A stretch of DNA of 64,000 nucleotides from Janthinobacterium agaricidamnosum (GCF_003667705.1 NZ_CP033019.1:1-64000), one strand, 5' to 3'. Counted from the first letter of the stretch, positions 49,440 to 59,258 are shown. Numbers and translations: made by a program. Notes: a model not told the origin generated them from the sequence alone.

Positions 49440-49545
49440 CATGGCAGGGGCCAAACAGGAGTATGCTGCCGCCTTGCGCGGAGAAACACTCTGCTCCATG
49501 CCTACATTTCCTTGAAGATTGCATATCCCGTATGAGTATCCACGT

Positions 49546-51642
49546 ATGAGCACTGGCACGACCGGAATCGAGTTAAAGACCCAACGCCGCAGCCTGGCTG
49601 AATTCGTCGAGCTGGTCTCGTCGATGCGCTTTGCCATCAGTTTGCTGACCCTGATCGCCGTCGCCTCCATCATCGGCACCGTGCTCAAGCAAAACGAGCC
49701 CATGCCCAATTATGTCAACCAGTTCGGTCCGTTCTGGTTTGCCGTCTTCGACAAGCTGAGCCTGTATTCCGTGTATTCGGCCTGGTGGTTCCTCGTCATC
49801 ATGGGTTTTCTGGTCGCCTCGACCTCGCTGTGCATCGTGCGCAATGCGCCGAAGATGCTCAAGGACATGCGCAGCTGGCGCGAAAACGTGCGCGAGCAAT
49901 CGCTGCGCAATTTCCACCACAAGCTGGAATGGCAGGCGCCGCTGCCGCGCGCCGTGCTGGCGCAGCAGATGGTGATGCGCCTGAAAGACGCCGGCTACGG
50001 GGCCAAGGTGGTCGAGAAGGACAACGCCACCCTGGTGGCGGCCAAGCGGGGCGCCGCGAATAAATGGGGCTATATCTTTGCCCATGGCGCCATCGTCATC
50101 ATTTGCGTGGGCGGCTTGCTCGATTCGGAAATGCCGATCCGCGTACAGCAATGGTTCTTTGGCAAGACGCCGTTTTCCGGCAGCGGCGTGATCGCCGATA
50201 TTCCCGCCCAGCACCGCTTGAGCCTGTCGAACCCTACTTTCCGCGGCAATACCATGATTCCGGAAGGCTCGTCGAGCAACACGGCCATCATTCCCCAGGC
50301 CGATGGCGTGCTGATCCAGGATCTGCCCATCACCATCCTGTTGAAGAAATTCCACATCGACTTCTACAGCACGGGCATGCCCAAGCTGTTCGCCAGCGAT
50401 GTCGTCATCACCGACCATGCAACGGGAGAAAGTTTTCCTGCAACCATCAAGGTCAACCAGCCGCTGCTGTACAAAGGCCTGGCCCTGTACCAGTCCAGCT
50501 TTGAGGATGGCGGCAGCAAGCTCAAGTTGACGGGTTTTCCCATGACGGGCAAGACGACGAAACGCTTCGATATCGGCGGCGAAGTGGGCGGCAGCACGCC
50601 GCTCGAGCGCAGCGACGGCAATTCCTACACGGTGGAATGGTCGGGTTTCCGTCCGTTTAACGTGGAAAACCTCAGCGCGGGCCAGGACGTGCGCGCCGTC
50701 AACAAGGCGGAAAGTTTCAATGATAAATTTGCCGTCGGCCTCGATAAGCGCCTCGGGTCGGCCGCGAAGAACGCCAACAACAAGGATCTCAAGAACGTGG
50801 GGCCGTCGGTGCAATACAAATTGCGCGACAAGACGGGACAGGCGCGCGAGTACCAGAACTATATGCAGCCGGTCACGGTCGATGGCACGACGGTGTTTCT
50901 GGCCGGCATGCGCGTCAACCCCAGCGACCCGTTCAGCTATCTGCGCATTCCCGCCGACGACAATGTCAGCGTGAATGAGTGGATGCGTTTGCGTGCCGCG
51001 CTGCAAGATCCAGCGCTGCGTCAGCAGGCCGCCGCCCGCTATGCGGCGCGCGCCATGCCGCAGGCGAACGCGGAAGCCTTGCGCGGCCAGTTGCAGGAAT
51101 CGGCGGCGAAAAGCCTGGGCATCTTTGCCGGCAACGGGCAAGAGGGCGGTTTCCTCGCCATTTCTCGTTTCCTGGAGAAAATTCCTGCCGCCGAGCAAGA
51201 AAAAGCGGCCGATATCTTCATGAAAATCCTCAATGGCAGCCTGTGGGACTTGTGGCAGGCGGCACGCGCCCAGGATGGCTTGAAAGCCGTCGAGGCCGAT
51301 GACAAGCACGGCCGCTTCCTGCAGCTGGCCACGAATGCGCTGTCCGACAGCTTCTTCTATGGCGCGCCCGTGTACCTGCAGCTTGACGACTTTACGGAAA
51401 TCAAGGCGTCCGTGCTGCAGGTGACGCGTTCGCCGGGCAAGAGCGTGGTCTACCTCGGTTGCCTGTTCCTCGTGATCGGCGTATTTTCCATGTTTTATAT
51501 CCGCGAGCGCCGCCTGTGGGTGTGGATCAAGGATGGCGAGGGCGGCAGCGAGGCCCTGATGGCCATGAGCACGCAACGCAAGACGCTGGATTTTGAAAAA
51601 GAATTTGAGAACTTGAAGGCAAAGCTGCCGCAATCGGCGTAA
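49546..51642 (+). CDS. resB: Cytochrome c biogenesis protein ResB (Ccs1)
   Basis: 698 residues; with CcsA forms the System II haem-lyase that attaches haem to apocytochromes in the periplasm. Three N-terminal helices (AISLLTLIAVASIIGTVL first), a very large periplasmic domain, and a fourth helix near the C-terminus (VYLGCLFLVIGVFSMF). ATG 49546 (MSTGTTGIELKTQ) is taken as start; TTG 49519 is in frame but less likely. Confidence 0.92.
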   Translation: MSTGTTGIELKTQRRSLAEFVELVSSMRFAISLLTLIAVASIIGTVLKQNEPMPNYVNQFGPFWFAVFDKLSLYSVYSAWWFLVIMGFLVASTSLCIVRNAPKMLKDMRSWRENVREQSLRNFHHKLEWQAPLPRAVLAQQMVMRLKDAGYGAKVVEKDNATLVAAKRGAANKWGYIFAHGAIVIICVGGLLDSEMPIRVQQWFFGKTPFSGSGVIADIPAQHRLSLSNPTFRGNTMIPEGSSSNTAIIPQADGVLIQDLPITILLKKFHIDFYSTGMPKLFASDVVITDHATGESFPATIKVNQPLLYKGLALYQSSFEDGGSKLKLTGFPMTGKTTKRFDIGGEVGGSTPLERSDGNSYTVEWSGFRPFNVENLSAGQDVRAVNKAESFNDKFAVGLDKRLGSAAKNANNKDLKNVGPSVQYKLRDKTGQAREYQNYMQPVTVDGTTVFLAGMRVNPSDPFSYLRIPADDNVSVNEWMRLRAALQDPALRQQAAARYAARAMPQANAEALRGQLQESAAKSLGIFAGNGQEGGFLAISRFLEKIPAAEQEKAADIFMKILNGSLWDLWQAARAQDGLKAVEADDKHGRFLQLATNALSDSFFYGAPVYLQLDDFTEIKASVLQVTRSPGKSVVYLGCLFLVIGVFSMFYIRERRLWVWIKDGEGGSEALMAMSTQRKTLDFEKEFENLKAKLPQSA

Positions 51643-51706
51643 GCTGCGCTGAGTTGGATTGGCTGAGTTTCGGGACGCTTGCGCGTCGCCGGGAATGGAG
51701 AAAATG

Positions 51707-52858
51707 ATGGAATTGGCAAACAAGCAAATATATACGCAGGAACCAGGATTTTTCAAGCGCCTGAGCCTGATCGATTGGCTGTACGGCGCCGGCTTGCTGG
51801 CCGCCTCCCTGTTCGGCCTGATGCGCTTTGGCGCCTTCATGGATATCTATGAAAAGGCCATCCTGCTGGCCGCGGCGCCCACGTTCGCGTGGCTGGGCTG
51901 GCACTGGAAGCCCGTACGCTGGCTGATCCCGCTGGCGGCCGTGCTGTCGCTGTCCGCCATCGAACTGTATAGCGGCCACCTGGAGATGGCCAACCAGAAA
52001 TTCTTCCTGAAATACATCTTGTCGAGCCAGTCCGCCATCTTGTGGATGGGCACCCTGTTTGTGCTGTCGACTCTGTTCTACTGGATCGGCCTGGTGGCGC
52101 GTTCGGAATTCGGCTCGTCCGTCGGCTCCCTGCTGTGCTGGGCCGGCGTGGTGCTGGGCCTGACGGGCATGCTGGTGCGCTGGTACGAGTCTTACCTGAT
52201 CGGCGCCGACGTGGGCCACATTCCCGTGTCGAACCTGTATGAAGTGTTCATCCTGTTTTCCCTGATCACGGCCATGTTCTACCTGTATTACGAGCAGCAT
52301 TATGCGACGCGCCAGCTGGGCGCCTTCGTCATGCTCGTCATTTCGGCGGCCGTCGTGTTCCTCATGTGGTACACGGTCACGCGCGACGCGGCGGAAATCC
52401 AGCCACTGGTGCCGGCCCTGCAAAGCTGGTGGATGAAGATCCACGTGCCGGCCAACTTCATCGGCTACGGCACGTTTGCCCTGTCGGCCATGGTGGCGGC
52501 GGCCTACCTGCTCAAGTCGAGCGGCTACCTGGTCGACCGCCTGCCGTCGCTGGAAGTGCTCGACGACGTCATGTACAAGGCCATTTCCGTCGGTTTCGCT
52601 TTCTTCACGGTAGCGACCATCCTGGGCGCCCTGTGGGCGGCCGAAGCGTGGGGCGGCTACTGGTCGTGGGACCCGAAGGAAACATGGGCGCTGATCGTCT
52701 GGCTCAACTATGCAGCCTGGCTGCACATGCGATTGATGACGGGCTTGCGCGGCCGCGTCGCCTCGTGGTGGGCGCTGGTGGGCTTGCTGGTGACGACGTT
52801 TGCCTTCCTGGGCGTCAACATGTTCCTTTCTGGATTACATTCTTACGGCAAGCTTTAA
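51707..52858 (+). CDS. ccsA: Cytochrome c biogenesis protein CcsA (ResC)
   Basis: 383 residues, eight or so membrane helices with the haem-handling WWD signature WGGYWSWDPKETW and conserved histidines. Start set at ATG 51707 because GGAG lies six bases ahead; ATGs at 51695 and 51704 are also in frame. Works with ResB at 49546-51642. Confidence 0.93.
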   Translation: MELANKQIYTQEPGFFKRLSLIDWLYGAGLLAASLFGLMRFGAFMDIYEKAILLAAAPTFAWLGWHWKPVRWLIPLAAVLSLSAIELYSGHLEMANQKFFLKYILSSQSAILWMGTLFVLSTLFYWIGLVARSEFGSSVGSLLCWAGVVLGLTGMLVRWYESYLIGADVGHIPVSNLYEVFILFSLITAMFYLYYEQHYATRQLGAFVMLVISAAVVFLMWYTVTRDAAEIQPLVPALQSWWMKIHVPANFIGYGTFALSAMVAAAYLLKSSGYLVDRLPSLEVLDDVMYKAISVGFAFFTVATILGALWAAEAWGGYWSWDPKETWALIVWLNYAAWLHMRLMTGLRGRVASWWALVGLLVTTFAFLGVNMFLSGLHSYGKL

Positions 52859-52930
52859 TGACAGAAGCGTCATGAACGGCCCGGAAAAACTGGTGTAAGG
52901 TATATCCAATCACCTTTTTCCGGAGCCGCC

Positions 52931-53908
52931 ATGTTGATCAAGCGCAGTCCCAACGGCATTGAGTTGCCGTACTCTTCCGAAATCACGCCGCGCGCCGTGT
53001 TTGAATCGCGCCGCAGCTTCATCAAGCAAGTGGCGCTGGGCTCGATGTCCAGCGCGGCCTTGCTGGAAATGGCCAGCCGCGAAGCGTTCGCGCAAGGCAC
53101 GAATCCCAAGCTGGCAGCCAAGCTCAATCCCGCCTATTCGGCGCTGGACAAGCAGACGGCCTATAAAGACGCCACCAGCTACAACAATTTCTACGAATTC
53201 GGCACGGACAAGAGCGACCCTGCGCAAAACGCGGGCACCCTGCGCACGCGGCCGTGGACGGTCAGCATCGAAGGCGAAGTGAAAAAGCCGATGACGCTGG
53301 ACCTCGATGCGCTGCTCAAGCTGGCGCCGCTGGAAGAGCGCGTCTACCGGCTGCGCTGCGTGGAGGGCTGGTCGATGGTGATCCCGTGGGTCGGTTATTC
53401 CTTTTCGGAAATCATCAAGAAGGTCGAGCCGACGGGCAATGCCAAGTACGTGGAATTCATCACCCTGGCCGACAAGAAGCAGATGCCGGGCGTGGGCAGC
53501 CGCGTGCTGCAGTGGCCCTATACGGAAGGCTTGCGCATCGACGAAGCGAACCATCCGCTGGCGCTGCTGACCCTGGGCATGTACGGCGAAACCTTGCCGA
53601 ACCAGAACGGCGCGCCCGTGCGCATGGTCTTGCCGTGGAAATATGGCTTTAAATCGGCCAAATCCATCGTCAAGATCCGTTTCGTCAAGGAACAGCCGCG
53701 CACGTCCTGGAACCTGTCGGCGCCGTCCGAATACGGTTTTTATTCGAACGTGAACCCGAACGTCGATCATCCGCGCTGGTCGCAGGCGTCCGAACGGCGC
53801 ATCGGCGAAGACGGTTTTCTTGCGCGAAAGCGCAAGACCCTGATGTTCAACGGCTACAACGATGTTGCTTCCTTGTACGCGGGCATGGATCTGAAGAAGT
53901 TCTTTTAA
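52931..53908 (+). CDS. msrP: Periplasmic methionine sulfoxide reductase, catalytic subunit MsrP
   Basis: 325 residues. Twin-arginine signal ([14 protein letters not shown], Arg27-Arg28), then the sulfite-oxidase-fold molybdopterin domain; Cys143 (LRCVEGWSM) should ligate molybdenum. It repairs oxidised methionines in periplasmic proteins. GGAGCCGCC ribosome site; followed by msrQ. Confidence 0.95.
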   Translation: MLIKRSPNGIELPYSSEITPRAVFESRRSFIKQVALGSMSSAALLEMASREAFAQGTNPKLAAKLNPAYSALDKQTAYKDATSYNNFYEFGTDKSDPAQNAGTLRTRPWTVSIEGEVKKPMTLDLDALLKLAPLEERVYRLRCVEGWSMVIPWVGYSFSEIIKKVEPTGNAKYVEFITLADKKQMPGVGSRVLQWPYTEGLRIDEANHPLALLTLGMYGETLPNQNGAPVRMVLPWKYGFKSAKSIVKIRFVKEQPRTSWNLSAPSEYGFYSNVNPNVDHPRWSQASERRIGEDGFLARKRKTLMFNGYNDVASLYAGMDLKKFF

Positions 53909-53917
53909 GGAAAGACC

Positions 53918-54571
53918 ATGGCCCTCAATCCCTCGACCAGGCAGTTGTCGCTGCTGAAAAGCCTGATCTTTTTGCTGGCGCTGCTGCCGTTCGCACGCAT
54001 GGTCTGGCTGACGTACACGGGGCAACTGGTGGAGCCGCTGGAATTCATCACGCGCGGCACGGGCGACTGGACCCTGTATTTCCTGTGCATCAGCCTGGCG
54101 GTGACGCCCTTGCGGCGCCTCACCCAATGGAATTGGCTGATCAAGCTGCGGCGCATGCTGGGCCTGTTTGCGTTTTTTTACGCGGCGCTGCATTTCACCA
54201 CGTTTTTATGGTTCGATCACTTTTTCGATCTGCAGGAAATGTGGAAGGATGTGCTCAAGCGGCCGTTCATCACGGTGGGCTTCATTGCCTTTGTGTTGCT
54301 GATTCCGCTGGCCGTGACGAGCACGAACGGCATGGTCAAGCGCCTGGGCGGCAAGCGCTGGCAGTGGCTGCACCGGTTGATCTATGTGATCGCGCCGCTC
54401 GGCATCCTGCACTTCTGGTGGATGAAGGCGGGCAAGCACAATTTCGCGCAACCGATCCTGTTCGGCAGTATCGTCGCGCTACTGCTGTTAATTCGCGTGG
54501 TTTTCGCCTGGAGCAAGCGCGTCAAGAACGCCAGGGCGGCGCATGCCGCCGCCCCGGTGCGCTCCGTTTAG
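53918..54571 (+). CDS. msrQ: MsrQ haem-binding membrane subunit
   Basis: 217 residues, five or six membrane helices with conserved histidines (AALHFTTF, WLHRLIY, ILHFWW) for b-haem. Passes electrons to MsrP. AAGGAAAGACC site nine bases after msrP. Confidence 0.95.
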   Translation: MALNPSTRQLSLLKSLIFLLALLPFARMVWLTYTGQLVEPLEFITRGTGDWTLYFLCISLAVTPLRRLTQWNWLIKLRRMLGLFAFFYAALHFTTFLWFDHFFDLQEMWKDVLKRPFITVGFIAFVLLIPLAVTSTNGMVKRLGGKRWQWLHRLIYVIAPLGILHFWWMKAGKHNFAQPILFGSIVALLLLIRVVFAWSKRVKNARAAHAAAPVRSV

Positions 54572-54750
54572 GTCGCCGGCACGATGACGGGCGGCGGCGG
54601 CACGGGGGCCGGTTCGACGGGGCCTTTGGCCGGTGCGCCCTTGGCCGCTGGCGGCTTGGGCAGATACAGGGGACCGGGCTGGCCGCAGCCGGCCAGGACG
54701 CTGGAAACCACAATGGCGATGCCGATATAAAACGCTGAGGATGACTTCAC
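54568..54750 (-). CDS. lptM: LPS-assembly lipoprotein LptM (YifL family)
   Basis: 60 residues, read from a GTG at 54750. Lipobox VLAGC, then the diagnostic CGQPGPLYLP, then a Pro/Ala tail. LptM stabilises the LptDE outer-membrane translocon in E. coli. In most relatives it lies beside lysA; here lysA is not adjacent, and the gene overlaps the msrQ end by four bases on the other strand. Divergent from cyaY. Confidence 0.85.
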   Translation of the reverse strand: MKSSSAFYIGIAIVVSSVLAGCGQPGPLYLPKPPAAKGAPAKGPVEPAPVPPPPVIVPAT

Positions 54751-54790
54751 GATTAGAATCACGGTTTGATTAAGATCTTTGGAGTGTAGC

Positions 54791-55120
54791 ATGAGCGAAT
54801 CGGAATTCCTGGCCCTGGCCGAAGCCACCCTGACCCAGATCGAGGCGGCACTGGACCGGCTGAACGATGAAGACGTGCTCGACGTCGAATGCAGCCGCAG
54901 CGGCAATGTGCTGGAAATCGAATTCATCGACAACGGCACGAAAATCATCGTCAACAGCCAGGCTCCCATGCGCGAAATGTGGGTGGCCGCCCGTTCCGGC
55001 GGTTTTCATTACAAGCGCGTGGGCGACGAGTGGATCAACACGCGCGACGGCTCGGAACTGTTTACGGCCTTGTCCGGCATGGCCAGCGAGCAGGCGGGCG
55101 CACCGGTGGTATTGAAGTAA
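54791..55120 (+). CDS. cyaY: Frataxin-like iron protein CyaY
   Basis: 109 residues, cytoplasmic, modulates iron supply to Fe-S cluster assembly. Acidic N-terminal helix (LTQIEAALDRLNDEDVLDVE) and the motif MWVAARSGGFHYK are conserved. Start at ATG 54791 (MSESEFLALAE). Confidence 0.95.
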   Translation: MSESEFLALAEATLTQIEAALDRLNDEDVLDVECSRSGNVLEIEFIDNGTKIIVNSQAPMREMWVAARSGGFHYKRVGDEWINTRDGSELFTALSGMASEQAGAPVVLK

Positions 55121-55140
55121 TTGTTTTAGCCGCGCGCAAT

Positions 55141-55172
55141 AAAAAGGGCAGCCTGCATGGGCTGCCCTTTTT
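55141..55172. terminator. Bidirectional terminator between cyaY and mrcA
   Basis: AAAAAGGGCAGCC and GGGCTGCCCTTTTT form a stem with T-tracts on both strands. Confidence 0.8.
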
Positions 55173-55182
55173 GCTTGCGTAA

Positions 55183-55245
55183 TCCGACAACATTTGGCGC
55201 CGGCGTGGTGTCGGGTGACGGCCTGCGGCCTAACCCGACCTACTC
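55183..55245. repeat. REP-like hairpin, copy 2
   Basis: Contains TAATCCGACAACAT and the palindrome GTCGGGTGACGGCC/GGCCTAACCCGAC (55210-55239) followed by CTAC. Shares the unit GTCGGxTGAC...CCGACCTAC with the copy at 39240-39350. Again in a space between convergent genes. Confidence 0.6.
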
Positions 55246-55257
55246 CATGCGCTGCCG

Positions 55258-57603
55258 TCAGAACAACTCGTTCTTCACGGCTTCTTTCGCCTTTTCTTCT
55301 TCCGGCGTACCGCGCGCCGCGCCTTCCAGGCTGCCGACGCCCGTGCCCGGCGGATTTTCCGCATAGTAGTACTCATCGCCCACGCGGATCAGGCCTTCCG
55401 GCACGGCGCGCTCCTCGACGGGAATGCTTTTCAGGGCTTTCGCCATGTAGCTGATCCAGATCGGCAAGGCCAGGCCGCCGCCCGTTTCCCGGTTGCCCAG
55501 GTTGCGCGGCTGGTCGTAGCCGATCCAGGCGATGCCCACCAGCTTGGCCTGGTAACCGGCGAACCACGCATCGATGGAATCGTTGGTCGTGCCCGTCTTG
55601 CCGGCCAGGTCAGGGCGCTTCAGGGCCATGGCCTTGTTTGCCGTGCCGAAGCGTACGACGTCGTTGAGCATGCTATTCATCATGAAGGCATTGCGCTCGT
55701 CGATAACGCGGTTGGCTTCCTCGCCCGCCAGGTCCGGCTTGGCTTGCGACAGGACATTGCCGTCGCTGTCGGTCACCTTGGCGATCAGGTACGGGTTGAT
55801 CTTGTAGCCGCCGTTGGCGAACACGGCGTAGGCGCCGGCCATCTGCAGGGGCGTCACGTTGCCGGCGCCCAGTGCCAGGGTCAGGTACGGCGGGTTCTTG
55901 TCCGCGTCAAAGCCGAAGCGCGTCGCGTATTCCTGGCCATACTTGGCGCCGATCTTGTGCAGGATGCGGATGGAAATCATGTTCTTCGATTTCATCAAGC
56001 CCTTGCGCATGGTCATCGGGCCATCGTATTTGCTGTCGTAGTTCTTCGGTTCCCACGCCTGGCCGCCCGTCTGGCCCGCGTCGAACGAGATGGGCGCATC
56101 GTTGATGATGGTGGCCGGCGACAGGCCCCGTTCCAGCGAAGCGGAATAGATGAAGGGCTTGAAGGCCGAACCGGGCTGGCGCCACGCCTGCGTGACGTGG
56201 TTGAACTTGTTGCGGTTGTAATCGAAGCCGCCCACCATGGCGCGGATGGCGCCGTCCGTGGTGCTGGCCGAGATGAACGCCGATTGCACTTCCGGCATCT
56301 GCGTCAAGACCCAGGCGTTGTTTTCCTGCATGACACGGATCACGGCGCCACGCTTGATGCGGCGGTTCGGCGCCGCTTTTTCCGACAGCCAGGCCGCGCC
56401 GAAGGTCAGGCCGGGGCCGGTAATGGTGATTTCCTCGCCGGCCGAGGTGACAGCCTGCAACGATTTGGGCGAAGCTTGCAGCACCATGGCGGCGATGATA
56501 TCGTCGCTGTCCGGGTGGTCGGCCAGCTCCGTCTCGATCGCGTCATCGGCTTCGGCCTTGGTCTTCGGAATCTCGATATACGCTTCCGGGCCGCGGTAGC
56601 CGTGGCGTTTTTCGTAATCCATGACGCCCTTGCGCAAGGCGATGTAGGCGGCGTCCTGGTCGGCCTTGGTGATGGTGGTGTAGACGTTCAGGCCGCGCGT
56701 ATAGGTGTCTTCCTTGAATTGCTCGTAGACCAGCTGGCGCGCCATTTCCGACACATATTCCGCGTGCACGCCGAAGGCGCTGCTGTCGGTTTTCACTTTC
56801 AGCTCTTCATTTTTCGCTTCTTCGTACTGCGCCGGCGTGATGTAGCCCAGCTGCGCCATGCGCTGCAGAATGTATTGCTGGCGCATGCGCGCGCGTTTCG
56901 GATTGACGACGGGATTGTAGGCGGACGGCGCTTTCGGCAAGCCGGCCAGCATGGCCGCTTCGGCCACGGTGAGGTCCTGGATATTCTTGCCGAAATAGAT
57001 TTGCGCGGCCGAGGCGAAGCCGTAGGCGCGCTGTCCCAGATAAATCTGGTTCATATACACTTCGAGGATCTGGTCCTTGCTGAGGTTTTTCTCGATCTTC
57101 CATGCCAGCAAGACTTCATACGCCTTGCGTTTCAAGGTCTGTTCGCTGGACAGGAAGAAATTGCGCGCCACCTGCTGCGTGATGGTCGAGGCGCCTTGCT
57201 TGGCGCCGCCCGTCAGGTTGTGCAGGGCAGCGCGCGTGATGCCCAGGTAATCGACGCCGCCATGCTCATAGAAGCGGTCATCTTCGATGGCCAGCACGGC
57301 TTTCTTCATGACATCGGGAATATCCTTGATGTGTACCATGTTGCGCCGTTCCTCGCCGAACTCGCCGATCAGCACACTGTCGGACGTGAACACGCGCAGC
57401 GGCATCTTGGGCTTGTAATCGGTCAAGGTATCGAGCGCCGGCAGGTTCGGATAGGCCATGGCCAGACCGAAGACCACCAGCAACACGCCGACGATGCCCA
57501 GGCCCAGCAGCGATGCCAGGGCCATCAGCAGGAAACGTTTGGGTTTGCTGCCCTTGGTGGGCGGCTTCGAGCCAGCGGGGCCAGCGGATTTTGAAGATGT
57601 CAT
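55258..57603 (-). CDS. mrcA: Penicillin-binding protein 1A
   Basis: 781 residues. Cytoplasmic tail and one helix; glycosyltransferase domain with catalytic Glu (AIEDDRFYEHGG); an OB-like insert; transpeptidase domain with the SxxK serine in RQPGSAFKPF, SKN, and KTGTTNDSIDAWFAGY. Bifunctional peptidoglycan synthase. Divergent from the pil cluster, an arrangement seen also in gammaproteobacteria (mrcA with hof/pil genes). Confidence 0.96.
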   Translation of the reverse strand: MTSSKSAGPAGSKPPTKGSKPKRFLLMALASLLGLGIVGVLLVVFGLAMAYPNLPALDTLTDYKPKMPLRVFTSDSVLIGEFGEERRNMVHIKDIPDVMKKAVLAIEDDRFYEHGGVDYLGITRAALHNLTGGAKQGASTITQQVARNFFLSSEQTLKRKAYEVLLAWKIEKNLSKDQILEVYMNQIYLGQRAYGFASAAQIYFGKNIQDLTVAEAAMLAGLPKAPSAYNPVVNPKRARMRQQYILQRMAQLGYITPAQYEEAKNEELKVKTDSSAFGVHAEYVSEMARQLVYEQFKEDTYTRGLNVYTTITKADQDAAYIALRKGVMDYEKRHGYRGPEAYIEIPKTKAEADDAIETELADHPDSDDIIAAMVLQASPKSLQAVTSAGEEITITGPGLTFGAAWLSEKAAPNRRIKRGAVIRVMQENNAWVLTQMPEVQSAFISASTTDGAIRAMVGGFDYNRNKFNHVTQAWRQPGSAFKPFIYSASLERGLSPATIINDAPISFDAGQTGGQAWEPKNYDSKYDGPMTMRKGLMKSKNMISIRILHKIGAKYGQEYATRFGFDADKNPPYLTLALGAGNVTPLQMAGAYAVFANGGYKINPYLIAKVTDSDGNVLSQAKPDLAGEEANRVIDERNAFMMNSMLNDVVRFGTANKAMALKRPDLAGKTGTTNDSIDAWFAGYQAKLVGIAWIGYDQPRNLGNRETGGGLALPIWISYMAKALKSIPVEERAVPEGLIRVGDEYYYAENPPGTGVGSLEGAARGTPEEEKAKEAVKNELF

Positions 57604-57894
57604 GCGTCGTATGTCTTTCGGTTAATTATGCCGGCCAATTATAAGCGAGCTTGCCGGGGTGGCAGCGCGCCGTGGCGCTTGCCGGGGGAGTGTTGAAACT
57701 TGCCGATACTCTATATAAGCGTGTATTGGCCCGCTGGCAACCAGGATTTGGTAACAATTATCCTGCGCCAGATCACGGCCCCGCCAGATAGGCGCCGCGC
57801 GCCGCAGACACCAGCGTGAAATCCGTTTACAAGCCAGCGCTGCCGGGACTAGGCTTGCGGATGGCAGGACTTCCTTCCACGCTGACGTTTCTCT
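57604..57894. other. Divergent mrcA-pilM intergenic region
   Basis: 291 bases. Contains a promoter-like TTGAAA (57693) and TATATAA (57712) on the plus strand, with 13 to 15 bases between, not fully convincing. No other feature seen. Confidence 0.4.
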
Positions 57895-58536
57895 ATGAAA
57901 AACATGTCCATCAGCAGTCTTCTTGGCACCGGCTTGCTGGGCCTCGACATCGCGGACGACGCCGTGCGCGTGGTCGAGTTGATACGCCGGCGGGGAACAC
58001 TGGCGTGCCGGCATTGCGGCAGCGCCGCGCTGGCGGCAGGAGTAATGCGTGAGGGCATGATCGAAGATCTGCAGGGCCTGGCTGCCGCCGTGCGCCTGGC
58101 ATGCCGCGACAGTGGCAGCGGCTGCACGCGCGTGGCGCTGGCCATGCCGGCCACGGCCCTGATCACGCATGCGATCCGCCTGCCTGCCGGATTGCCGGAG
58201 GAACAACTGGAAATCCTCGTGGAACTGGAAGCGGGACAATACATGCCGTTTGCGCTGGAAGACGCCAACCTGGATTTTTTCATTCTCGGCCCTGCGCCGC
58301 CGCTTGCCGGCCAGACCGGCAGCGAGATCGACGTGTTGCTGGTGGCGGCGCGGCGCGCCAGCGTGCAGCGCCGTCTCGATGCGGCCAAGGCGGCCGGCTT
58401 GACGCCCGTCATTATGGATAGCGAGGCGCTTGCCTTGCAGGCGGCGCTCGCGCAGGGCGGCTGGCAAGCCTTGCCCGGCGGCGGCCTGAACTATCAACTG
58501 GCCTGGGGCCTGGCCATGCACCGGTACGCCCGATGA
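57895..58536 (+). CDS. pilM: Short PilM-like assembly ATPase-fold protein
   Basis: 213 residues, where PilM is usually about 350 and E. coli HofM 265. The N-terminal part matches the PilM start (LLGLDIADDAVRVVEL) and continues through ALITHAIRLPAG and MDSEALAL. It then runs straight to a PilM-like C-terminus (NYQLAWGLAMHRYAR), so the middle, which carries part of the actin-like nucleotide site, is missing. A CxxC (CRHCG) occurs near residue 40. No clear ribosome site; ATG 57904 is an alternative start. Overlaps pilN by four bases. Confidence 0.75.
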   Translation: MKNMSISSLLGTGLLGLDIADDAVRVVELIRRRGTLACRHCGSAALAAGVMREGMIEDLQGLAAAVRLACRDSGSGCTRVALAMPATALITHAIRLPAGLPEEQLEILVELEAGQYMPFALEDANLDFFILGPAPPLAGQTGSEIDVLLVAARRASVQRRLDAAKAAGLTPVIMDSEALALQAALAQGGWQALPGGGLNYQLAWGLAMHRYAR

Positions 58537-59108
58537 AGGCCGTGGCGGAAGTGCCATGCATCAATCTTTTGCCGTATCGCCAGGCGGCACGCCGCAGGCG
58601 TATTCAGCGGCTGCTGTGGCAATTGGCCGGCGGGGCGCTGTTGGGATTGCTGACGGCCTTGGCGGCGGGCGCCTGGCTGCAGCACCAGCTCGACGTGCAG
58701 TTGCACCGCCAGGAGGGCTGGCGCCATGCCATGCAGCAAGTCAATACGGTCCTTGTCACAGGCAAGCGCGTGCAGGGCGAGACGGCGGCCCTGCTGCTGC
58801 GCCAGCAAGCCATTGCTAGTCTGCAAGCGCAGCGCAATGCCTGGGTACGCATGCTGGCGGCCCTGGCCCAGGCGATGCCGTCTGGCGTCGCCCTGCACAG
58901 TGTGCGCCAGGAAACGGCGATGGTGCGCCTGCAAGGGCAGGCCGTTTCGCAGGAAAAGGTCGCGGCACTATTATTGGCGCTGGAGCAGGCCGCGCCCTGG
59001 TCCCGGCCGGAAGTGATGGAAGTGCGCGGCGCGGCCGATGGCGCCGTGGAATGGACGATACGGCTGGCTTTGGCACCCGCTGGACAATCTTGGAGCCTAT
59101 CCCAGTAG
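58533..59108 (+). CDS. pilN: PilN-like inner membrane protein, end supplied by a repeat element
   Basis: 191 residues with the family motif INLLPYR near the start (residues 11-17), one membrane helix (LAGGALLGLLTALAAGAWL), and a periplasmic coiled coil and ferredoxin-like domain. Interacts with PilM and PilO in type IV pilus or DNA-uptake assembly. The last codons (Ser-Leu-Ser-Gln) and the TAG lie inside the left inverted repeat of the element at 59093-59239, so the original C-terminus may have been cut or changed. Confidence 0.82.
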   Translation: MKAVAEVPCINLLPYRQAARRRRIQRLLWQLAGGALLGLLTALAAGAWLQHQLDVQLHRQEGWRHAMQQVNTVLVTGKRVQGETAALLLRQQAIASLQAQRNAWVRMLAALAQAMPSGVALHSVRQETAMVRLQGQAVSQEKVAALLLALEQAAPWSRPEVMEVRGAADGAVEWTIRLALAPAGQSWSLSQ

Positions 59109-59239
59109 GGAGCGTCTTTTGCAGGCAGCACATCAGGAGCGCGGACAAGGCGCGAGGAGGACGCGTGGCGAGCCACGCGACGACTCCCCGCTTCTGAGGG
59201 GCGCTTGCAAGAGATGTATTCATCTACTGGGATAGGCTC
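59093..59239. mobile_element. MITE-like element with perfect 16-bp terminal inverted repeats
   Basis: Left end 59093-59108 (GAGCCTATCCCAGTAG) is the exact reverse complement of the right end 59224-59239. The 147-bp interior has a perfect palindrome CGCGTGGC-GA-GCCACGCG (59162-59179) and no protein-coding capacity, so it would move only with a helper transposase. No convincing target duplication is visible. It sits between pilN and pilO and provides the pilN stop. Confidence 0.75.
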
Positions 59240-59258
59240 TTAGTCGTGGAGGTTGATC

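Noticed and set aside
55744..57594. A 616-codon open frame opposite mrcA
   Set aside because: Shadow of a GC-rich gene; the minus strand has all PBP1a motifs.
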